NCBI GenBank assembly: GCA_002255495.1
Contig: NCAP01000012.1
Span: 1-37,800 of the forward strand
Source of the DNA: Rhodospirillales bacterium 20-60-12
GTDB taxonomy: Bacteria > Pseudomonadota > Alphaproteobacteria > Acetobacterales > Acetobacteraceae
Direction of reading: 5' to 3'
DNA length: 37,800 nucleotides
Made by a program: the position numbers and the translations under genes. The notes under the pieces were generated by a model. It made no database searches. It had not been told where the DNA came from and worked only from the letters and a program-made list of their open reading frames with translations. Positions 7,535-13,812 of the stretch are shown one piece after another (position 1 is the first letter of the stretch; each line of letters opens with the position of its first letter).

Positions 7535-8667
7535 CATTGATATATCTGATCGCGGGCGAAGCCAGCGGGGACATATTAGGCGGCCGCCTGATGAGCGCTT
7601 TGCGTGCCGCCCGCCCCGATCTCGCTTTTGCCGGTATCGGCGGCCCGGCAATGCAGGCTCTGGGCCTGAACTCGCTGTTCGCGATGAATGAGTTGGCCTT
7701 GATGGGGCTTGCCGAGATTTTGCCGAAAATTCTGCGTCTGCACGTGCTGATCCGGCAAACGATCGAGGACATCGCGGCCCGCAAGCCGGACATGGTCGTG
7801 ACCATCGACAGCCCGGGCTTTTGCCTGCGAATTCTGGACGCGCTGCGCGGCAGCCCGATCAGACGGGTTCATTATGTTGCACCACAAGTCTGGGCCTGGC
7901 GTGAGAATCGGGTAAAATCCTATCCGGGTTTGTGGGACGAACTGCTCTGCCTGCTCCCCTTCGAACCGGCTTTTTTTGCCCGCCACGGCATACAGGCACG
8001 CTTTGTCGGCCACCCGGTTTTGGAATCAGGCGCGGACCGAGGGGATGCCGCCCGCTTCGCCGCCCAATTCAACATGCCCGCCTCGGCCCTGCCGCTGCTC
8101 GTCATGCCCGGCAGCCGGCGCAGCGAATTGGCCCGACTGATGCCGGTCTTCGGCGAAACGATCCACATGTTGCATGAGACTTTACCCGCCTTGGTGCCGA
8201 TTTTGGCCGCCGCCCCGAATATTGCGGACGAAGCGACCGCGATGGCGCAAACATGGCCGGTCACGCCTTTGATCGTCAGCGCCCCGGCCACGCGCTATGA
8301 TGCTTTCGCCGCCGCGCGCGCCGCCCTGACCAAATCAGGCACATCGACCTTGGAACTGGCATTGGCCGGCGTGCCCATGATTGTTGCCTACAAGGTCAAT
8401 CCGCTGACGGCCCTTATGGCACGGCGTCTGATCAAAGTGCCTTACGCGTCAATCGTCAATCTACTTTCCAACGCGCCGATTTTACCCGAATTCATCCAGC
8501 AGGATTGCAATGCCCCCGCTTTGGCACGCAGCCTTATGACATTGTTGGACGGTGGTCCGGCCGCCCAGACCCAGAAAGCGGCCATGAAAACGGTTCTGGA
8601 CAGTTTGCAGGCACCGCAGGGCTCACCCTCGCAGGCCGCTGCAGCTTCGATACTCGCCCTGCTTTAG
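7531..8667 (+). CDS. lpxB: lipid-A-disaccharide synthase
   Basis: Joins UDP-2,3-diacylglucosamine to lipid X to form the lipid A disaccharide at the inner membrane surface, an essential step of outer-membrane LPS synthesis. The 378-residue length is canonical. It begins with the hallmark AGEASGDILGG segment and the GIGGPAM motif, and it carries YVAPQVWAWRENRVK, FVGHPVLE, the MPGSRRSEL nucleotide-sugar motif and TKSGTSTLELAL. It is translationally coupled to the amidase gene. It lies away from the lpxD-fabZ-lpxA cluster where lpxB often resides; none of those genes is in the window. A repeat element starts only a few bases after its TAG stop. Confidence 0.96.
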   Translation: MTLIYLIAGEASGDILGGRLMSALRAARPDLAFAGIGGPAMQALGLNSLFAMNELALMGLAEILPKILRLHVLIRQTIEDIAARKPDMVVTIDSPGFCLRILDALRGSPIRRVHYVAPQVWAWRENRVKSYPGLWDELLCLLPFEPAFFARHGIQARFVGHPVLESGADRGDAARFAAQFNMPASALPLLVMPGSRRSELARLMPVFGETIHMLHETLPALVPILAAAPNIADEATAMAQTWPVTPLIVSAPATRYDAFAAARAALTKSGTSTLELALAGVPMIVAYKVNPLTALMARRLIKVPYASIVNLLSNAPILPEFIQQDCNAPALARSLMTLLDGGPAAQTQKAAMKTVLDSLQAPQGSPSQAAAASILALL

Positions 8668-8670
8668 ATT

Positions 8671-8785
8671 GATATAGGTTTAGATCAATATTGGTTTAGA
8701 TGGAGTCACTCGACTGCATCTAAACCAATGAAATTGGTCGACAAAATGACCATAGAGCGTGATCGTTTTACAACGTTCACGCTCT
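8671..8785 (+). repeat. two-hairpin palindromic repeat element, copy 1
   Basis: The first palindrome has arms 8691-8707 and 8712-8728 (17 bp, one G/G mismatch, loop ACTC). It is enclosed by a weaker outer stem, GATCAAT (8683-8689) with ATTGGTC (8733-8739). After a linker reading TCGACAAAATGA, a second hairpin pairs 8754-8767 (AGAGCGTGATCGTT) with 8772-8785 (14 bp, one mismatch, loop TTAC). It starts 4 bases after the lpxB stop. A second direct copy lies at 9511-9613. Neither stem is followed by a U tract, so simple terminator function is not obvious. It could be a dispersed intergenic palindrome family, a MITE-like element or a structured RNA processing signal. Confidence 0.85.
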
Positions 8786-8868
8786 GTCCACGCGTTTGGG
8801 ACGTGTTTTCAGTGCTCCGGCGATTTTCGGTTTCAACTTAAGAGTTTATTAACGGCCCACCCCCAATC

Positions 8869-8884
8869 TGTGACCTGGATCACA
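8869..8884. promoter_or_regulatory. CRP-type operator (TGTGA-N6-TCACA)
   Basis: The sequence TGTGACCTGGATCACA is an exact match to the symmetric CRP consensus TGTGA-N6-TCACA. It lies in the otherwise gene-free stretch between repeat copy 1 and the hotdog-protein gene, with its centre about 81 bases before that gene's ATG at 8958. This places it where a CRP/FNR-superfamily regulator could act. The regulator and the direction of control are not known. Confidence 0.6.
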
Positions 8885-8957
8885 CGTCGATGGCCGAAAC
8901 TGACCGACAAGGGACCCATCGGAAGGCAACTTCCATGACAGTGGGGACCTGGGACAA

Positions 8958-9455
8958 ATGCAAGCCATTCAATCGGTTAGAGCAGCGCTCGAAGATCCTA
9001 TTTTCGGGCGTATCGTCAGCCATAAATTCTTTTTATCGCCTCATGATATGGGGGCGTATCTCTATCTCGATGACGAATTATGCCGGCTTGAGACATGCCG
9101 GCTCATGATCGAAGAAACGCGGGATCAATGGCTGACGGAGAGCGGCACAATGGCCACCGCCAAGCAGCGCAACTGGCGCCTGATGCCCGGTGCGATCAAT
9201 AACAAATCGCTCCGGCTTGAGGGGATTCATGGCTGTATCAGCGTGGATTGCCGCCTGGCCTTCTATGACGAGGAGCAATTTTATTTTCGGCACGAGATTT
9301 TTGCCGAAAATGGCACGCCCATCGGCCGTGCCCTCAGCCGGGCCTCATTTAAATCCCGCACCCGCATGATCACGCCGGGTGAAGCCATGGCGCGCTTACT
9401 CGTCGACCTTCAGCCCAAAACCAAGCGCCTGGCGCCGGTCAGTATCGCCTCCTGA
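8958..9455 (+). CDS. hotdog-like thioesterase-family protein (tentative)
   Basis: This 165-residue cytoplasmic protein has no signal peptide or membrane segment. The N-terminal part carries DDELCRLETCRLMIEETRDQW. The second half alternates strands (CISVDCRLAFYDEEQFYFRHEIF, then GRALSRASFKSRTRMI). This layout resembles acyl-CoA thioesterase/Them6-type hotdog proteins, including an FYDEEQFYFRHEIF strand where those proteins have a 'WDDKWFYVEH'-like strand. The assignment is by pattern only; an uncharacterised family is quite possible. The gene stands alone, with a CRP-type site upstream, a perfect hairpin after the stop, and a copy of the same palindromic repeat on each side. The start ATG has only a weak GGGA upstream. 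Confidence 0.6.
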   Translation: MQAIQSVRAALEDPIFGRIVSHKFFLSPHDMGAYLYLDDELCRLETCRLMIEETRDQWLTESGTMATAKQRNWRLMPGAINNKSLRLEGIHGCISVDCRLAFYDEEQFYFRHEIFAENGTPIGRALSRASFKSRTRMITPGEAMARLLVDLQPKTKRLAPVSIAS

Positions 9456-9476
9456 GACAAAGCTGACACCGGAAAC

Positions 9477-9502
9477 GGGGTCGTTCGATCACGAACGACC
9501 CC
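9477..9502 (+). terminator. perfect 11-bp hairpin downstream of the hotdog-protein gene
   Basis: GGGGTCGTTCG (9477-9487), loop ATCA and CGAACGACCCC (9492-9502) form a perfect stem 22 bases after the stop codon. The following sequence is AAGAAATT, so the U tract is weak. A transcript end or a 3'-stabilising structure is likely, but a canonical intrinsic terminator is not proven. Confidence 0.5.
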
Positions 9503-9510
9503 AAGAAATT

Positions 9511-9613
9511 AGATCAATATAGGATTAGATGGAGTCGCTTGACTCCATCTAATCCTATGACATTGATCGACAAAATGAACACAGAGCGTGTTGTTATAAA
9601 ACAATCACTCTGT
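9511..9613 (+). repeat. two-hairpin palindromic repeat element, copy 2
   Basis: The first palindrome is perfect: ATAGGATTAGATGGAGTC (9519-9536), loop GCTT, and its exact complement (9541-9558). It is enclosed by GATCAAT (9512-9518) and ATTGATC (9562-9568). The linker TCGACAAAATGA is shared with copy 1. The second hairpin spans 9581-9613 (ACAGAGCGTGTTGTT / AACAATCACTCTGT, with a bulge). Relative to copy 1, two base pairs of the first stem differ on both arms (T-A to A-T), so pairing is conserved despite sequence change. The second hairpin overlaps the last codons and TGA stop (9605-9607) of the minus-strand yciA-like gene. Confidence 0.85.
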
Positions 9614-10012
9614 AATCGGCCGTGGACGACCATTCGAATCGATTGCGACGAAAGTAAAGGTTGCTTTCGTAACACGCGCCTCCTCCGCCGTGCCGCGGGC
9701 GCAGCGCCAGGCTTCGACACCGATACGCATGGACGTCCTGCCGGTGGAGAGCAACGTCGCGTAAACCGAGACGTCATCGCCGATATGAACCGGTCGGATA
9801 AATGACATTGCATCGACCGAGACCGTCACGCAGCGGCCTTTCGCCACACGAGCGGCGAGATTTCCGGCAGCCAGATCCATTTGCGACATGATCCAGCCGC
9901 CGAAAATATCGCCATTGGCGTTGGCGTCCGCCGGCATTGCGATGTTGCGAATCATCGGAATACCCGGCGGCAGGCGTTCGGGCGGCGTGCCCGGTTGATC
10001 GGGGTCGGCCAC
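9605..10012 (-). CDS. yciA: acyl-CoA thioesterase, YciA-like
   Basis: Hydrolyses acyl-CoA thioesters in the cytoplasm. The 135-residue protein has the hotdog-family YciA/BFIT signature: DANANGDIFGGWIMSQMD with the catalytic Asp, VTVSVDAMSFIRPVHIGD, and the strand KATFTFVAID. The start is a GTG at 10012, only four bases after the trxA stop, so it is probably the last gene of the tsaE-to-trxA unit. An internal ATG at residue 20 is less likely because the Pro-rich leader is typical. Its extreme 3' end overlaps the second hairpin of repeat copy 2, which may therefore form the transcript's 3' end. The physiological substrate is not known. Confidence 0.9.
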   Translation of the reverse strand: MADPDQPGTPPERLPPGIPMIRNIAMPADANANGDIFGGWIMSQMDLAAGNLAARVAKGRCVTVSVDAMSFIRPVHIGDDVSVYATLLSTGRTSMRIGVEAWRCARGTAEEARVTKATFTFVAIDSNGRPRPITE

Positions 10013-10016
10013 GCAG

Positions 10017-10334
10017 TTACAGACTTTTCTCGATAAAGGCTTTCAACGCACTTTTCGGCGCGGCGCCAACCTGGGTGGCGGCCGGCTTGCCGTCCTTGAA
10101 CAGGATCAAGGTCGGGATGCCACGCACACCATAGGTGGTCGGTGTCATCGGATTTTCGTCAATATTGATTTTGACGATGTTCAGGCGGCCTTCAAATTCG
10201 GTGCCGAGTTCTTCCAAAGCCGGCGCGATCGCCCGGCAAGGACCGCACCATTCAGCCCAGAAATCAACCAGAACCGGGCCTTTGGAGGCCAGAACCTCGG
10301 CTGAGAAACTATCGTCGGATACGGCTTTGCTCAT
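10017..10334 (-). CDS. trxA: thioredoxin
   Basis: A 105-residue cytoplasmic thioredoxin of standard length with the active site WAEWCGPCR (C30, C33), the conserved cis-proline region (GIPTLILFKDG) and the buried-Asp strand LVDFWAEW. It reduces protein disulfides using electrons from thioredoxin reductase; no typical trxB is in the window. I start at the ATG at 10334 (MSKAVSDDSF); an in-frame TTG two codons upstream is less likely. An AAGGAT site lies upstream. It follows addA with a 49-base gap, as in other alphaproteobacteria. Confidence 0.97.
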   Translation of the reverse strand: MSKAVSDDSFSAEVLASKGPVLVDFWAEWCGPCRAIAPALEELGTEFEGRLNIVKINIDENPMTPTTYGVRGIPTLILFKDGKPAATQVGAAPKSALKAFIEKSL

Positions 10335-10383
10335 GATCAAATAATCCTTTCACAAGTGAAGATGGCGGGTTCGCGAATGCCAA

Positions 10384-13300
10384 TCAAGCCAACGCCTGAG
10401 CGGTGGGTGCATATCTGTCGAGTAGGCGGCGCGGCAGGCTCATGATGCAAGCGGTCTCCGTCCAGATCAGCAAAGCCTCGATCGGCCGATCTGGATAAAT
10501 CTGCGCCAATATAGCGCAGTACGAGGCGAGCTGGCGCAGATAGGCGACCGGCACATGGTCCAAATCGGCGGGGGGCCTTCGGTCGGTCTTAAAATCCGCC
10601 AGAACGATGCGCTCCGGCGTGATCAATATCCGGTCGATCAAGCCGCCGATTTCCAAATCATTAACGATGCCGGCGATGGGAATTTCCGCCCGGCTGCCCG
10701 GACCGAACAAGGCGCTCAATGAACGATGCCCGAGAATCGCCTGCACATCGGCGGCGATGGCGCGCTGCATGACCTGATCGATCCCATGACCCGATGAGGC
10801 GAGATACGATGCCATGGCCTGCTCACGCGCGCCGGGTTCGATGGCCGGCAGATGCTGCAACAAAGAATGGATCAGCCGGCCACGCGCCAATGCCGCCCGG
10901 CGGATACCGGGGATTTGGACCAAAGGTGATGCGGCGGCAAGGCTGCCTTGCGCACCCTCCGCACTACGGCTCGGGGCAATCGGTTCAGGTCGCGTGGTCT
11001 CTGGCGCCATGCACGTGCCAATCCAGCCGGGCAATTCAACAGGCGCGCGCGCCATCGTCGGCGGTTCGATTTTATCAGGTGCGACGGTTTGCACCGCATC
11101 CAATGCCATGACGTCACCGGGCCAGGGCCCATCGAAGCTCTGCGTCGCAATGCCGGCCAGCCGGGCAAAGCCGCGCTTTATGCCCGCATACCAGGTTTGC
11201 TCGCTCATGGCTTTTGCGGGCTCCGTGCCGCAGACCAGCAAATGATCCTCAGCCCGTGTCAGGGCGACATAAAGCAGGCGATTTTCCTCGGCGAGGTCGG
11301 CCTGCTTTTCAGCCTGCACAGCCTGCATGACAGCAGCGCTGCGTAAGGCCGCGCGCGGACAAAGCACAGGGATTTTCTGGCCCTGCTGCGGCGTGTCGAG
11401 CCAATAAATCAATTCGCGTGCCGGCTGGGGTGTGCTCGGTGCGGCCAATATAACCAACGGCGCTTGTAGTCCCTTCGCGCCATGCACCGTCATGACACGC
11501 ACCAGATCACCTGCAGCCTCCGGTTCGCGCTTGATCTCCGCGCCGGATTGGCGAAAATAATGCACAAAGCCTTGCAATGATGCGGGTTTCTTGGCGGCAT
11601 AATCCAAAGCAGCGGATAGACATTCATCGATCGGCTCGTTGGCCTCCGGCCCCAGCCGGCCGAGCAGCCGCGCCCGCGCACCCTGATGACCCAGTGCAAA
11701 AACGAGTAAATGATAAGGCGAAAGAAAATCAGCTCTGGCACGCAATGAGGTGAAAAATTCTTGTGCCTGCTTCCAGTCTTCGCGTTCGCCGGCGCGCGCG
11801 GCAAGTGCCTCGTGGAGCCTGCCGGAGCGCCCCAGAGCGAGCGCCATCAGGCTGTCATCGGCGAGGTCACCAAGCGGGCTCGTGAGCCAGGTGGCCATCG
11901 CCAAATCATCCTCAGGCAACAGCAGCGCGTCACAGAGTGCGAGCAAATCCGCGACTGCCCGCTGGGCGGTGAGCAACATGCGATCAGCGCCGGCAACCGG
12001 CACACCATGGTCCTTCAGCGCACGCATCAGCACCGGAATGAATTCATTGCGATTTCGCACGAGCACCAGAATGTCCCCGGCCGCCAGCGCCCTGCCCCGG
12101 CTCGCAATCCGCATCGTGCCGATTTGCTCGGCAATCCATGCGGCAATCTGGCGCGCAAGCCGCGGCCGCGCGGCCTCCTGGCTGCTATAATCATCGGGCA
12201 CGCTCCAGGGCGGCAATTCAGCGACCGCCGCCGATGGCGTCGGCGGCCAAAGCGTCACCGACCCCGCCTGCCCCGCCCGATGTGGGATGTGAGACAATGT
12301 TTCAGCCTCGCCCAGAACACCCAGCCGCGTAATGGGATCATCGAATACCGCATCCGTGAGAGCGAGAATCGGCGGTGCTGAGCGGAACGAAACCGACAGC
12401 GCGCCATCATGCCAGAGACGATCGGCAGCGGTCACGCGCTCACGCATGACGTCACGCCAATGGGCGAAACTCGCGGGATCGGCACCTTGGAACGAGAAGA
12501 TCGATTGCTTGCGATCCCCAACCGCGAACACGCTGCGCTGCACGTCACGCGCGCCGAGACCGGCGAAAAACTCCCGCGTTATGGCATCGACAATATGCCA
12601 TTGGGCGGGTGCGGTATCCTGCACTTCATCGAGCAATAAGTGATCAATCCCGCCATCGAGCTTGTAAAGAACCCAGGCGGCACCAGGATCGGTGAGCAAT
12701 GCGCCACCTTGCAAAATCAAATCGGCATAATCAAGCTGAGCCGCCTGGGCTTTGGCCGCACGATCGCGGGCAAGCATCGGGCCTGCGAGCTTGATCAACG
12801 ACGCAGACAAGAGCGCAACATTCAAAGCGGCCCGCTGCTCGGCGACCGCCAAAATCCGATCTTGTTCACGTTGAATGACGGCAGCGAGAGCCTGATCGTG
12901 ATTTTTACGAAAAAATCCACTGATCGCGCGCGGCTCCCCTTTGCCGGTGAGAAATAAATCGCTCCATTCATCCCAAGCCCGCACCCGCTCATCGGGCGGG
13001 CAAGCGAGCCAATCCAGCAGTCCTTCCGCCCGCTTCACAGCCGCTGTGGTGCCGTTTTGCGCGATATCCAGCAGCACCGCCCGCAGGCTGGCCTCGCCGC
13101 GCCAGGTGACCGCCGCATGGAGAATCGTATCATCATCGCAATCGGGTGCATTCAGCGCGGCCCGCTGCATGGCGATCAGCCCCTCTTGCCCGAATTCGCC
13201 GAGCAATGCCCCCAACCCATCGGGTGCGGCGGCAAGTTCGCTGATCAGGCCGGCGAATTCAGCCTCGCCGATCTGTGCTGCGAGACTTTCAATGGCCGGA

Positions 13301-13812
13301 AATAAAGCGCCATCAGCCAATATCGTCTCCCGCGCGCTGCGCCGGCGGGAGGCTGAATCGGCATCGTCTGCCAAGGCGAAATGCGGTGAAATACCAGCCT
13401 CAAGCGGGAATCGGCGCAGCAGCGATTGGCAGAACGCGTGAATGGTGGTGATGCGCATGCCGCCGGGCAAATCCAGCACCAGCCCGAATAAGCGCCTGGC
13501 CCGGGCACGCATCGCGGCATCAGGCGCTATGGCGAGGGCCGCCAGCGCCGCATCTAATCCCGCATCATCCATGGTCACCCATTGGCCCAATGCCGCGCGC
13601 AGGCGCAAAGCCATCTCGGCCGCGGCGGCTTTGGTGAATGTCAGGCATAATATGCGCCCAGGCGGCACATTGCCGAGCATCAGGCGCAGCAACCGATCGG
13701 TGAGTAATTTGGTCTTCCCCGACCCGGCGGAAGCCGCAACAAAAGCCGAGACAAGCGGGTTGGAGGCCTGCAGCTGAGCGTGTTGGGCCATCGCAGAGGG
13801 TGATTTATTCAT
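10384..13812 (-). CDS. addA: AddA, helicase-nuclease subunit of the AddAB recombination complex
   Basis: The 1142-residue UvrD/Rep-type helicase with a C-terminal RecB-family nuclease processes double-strand DNA ends for RecA loading. Helicase motifs are visible in order: Walker A (AASAGSGKTKLL, about residues 27-37), LCLTFTKAAAAEM, LLLDEVQDTAPAQW (Walker B), VGDRKQSIFSFQGADP, VRVMTVHGAKGLQAPLV, and LLYVALTRAEDHLL (motif VI). Near the C-terminus VLADFKTDRRPP supplies the D-x-K of the PD-(D/E)xK nuclease. The start is the ATG at 13812, preceded by GGAGG and overlapping the addB stop (ATGA), so the subunits are translationally coupled. Length and domain order are normal for alphaproteobacteria. 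Confidence 0.97.
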   Translation of the reverse strand: MNKSPSAMAQHAQLQASNPLVSAFVAASAGSGKTKLLTDRLLRLMLGNVPPGRILCLTFTKAAAAEMALRLRAALGQWVTMDDAGLDAALAALAIAPDAAMRARARRLFGLVLDLPGGMRITTIHAFCQSLLRRFPLEAGISPHFALADDADSASRRRSARETILADGALFPAIESLAAQIGEAEFAGLISELAAAPDGLGALLGEFGQEGLIAMQRAALNAPDCDDDTILHAAVTWRGEASLRAVLLDIAQNGTTAAVKRAEGLLDWLACPPDERVRAWDEWSDLFLTGKGEPRAISGFFRKNHDQALAAVIQREQDRILAVAEQRAALNVALLSASLIKLAGPMLARDRAAKAQAAQLDYADLILQGGALLTDPGAAWVLYKLDGGIDHLLLDEVQDTAPAQWHIVDAITREFFAGLGARDVQRSVFAVGDRKQSIFSFQGADPASFAHWRDVMRERVTAADRLWHDGALSVSFRSAPPILALTDAVFDDPITRLGVLGEAETLSHIPHRAGQAGSVTLWPPTPSAAVAELPPWSVPDDYSSQEAARPRLARQIAAWIAEQIGTMRIASRGRALAAGDILVLVRNRNEFIPVLMRALKDHGVPVAGADRMLLTAQRAVADLLALCDALLLPEDDLAMATWLTSPLGDLADDSLMALALGRSGRLHEALAARAGEREDWKQAQEFFTSLRARADFLSPYHLLVFALGHQGARARLLGRLGPEANEPIDECLSAALDYAAKKPASLQGFVHYFRQSGAEIKREPEAAGDLVRVMTVHGAKGLQAPLVILAAPSTPQPARELIYWLDTPQQGQKIPVLCPRAALRSAAVMQAVQAEKQADLAEENRLLYVALTRAEDHLLVCGTEPAKAMSEQTWYAGIKRGFARLAGIATQSFDGPWPGDVMALDAVQTVAPDKIEPPTMARAPVELPGWIGTCMAPETTRPEPIAPSRSAEGAQGSLAAASPLVQIPGIRRAALARGRLIHSLLQHLPAIEPGAREQAMASYLASSGHGIDQVMQRAIAADVQAILGHRSLSALFGPGSRAEIPIAGIVNDLEIGGLIDRILITPERIVLADFKTDRRPPADLDHVPVAYLRQLASYCAILAQIYPDRPIEALLIWTETACIMSLPRRLLDRYAPTAQALA

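Noticed and set aside
8680-9613. CRISPR-like or tandem array formed by the two repeats
   Set aside because: There are only two copies, 0.8 kb apart with a gene between them, each internally palindromic; this is not spacer-repeat architecture and no cas genes are present.
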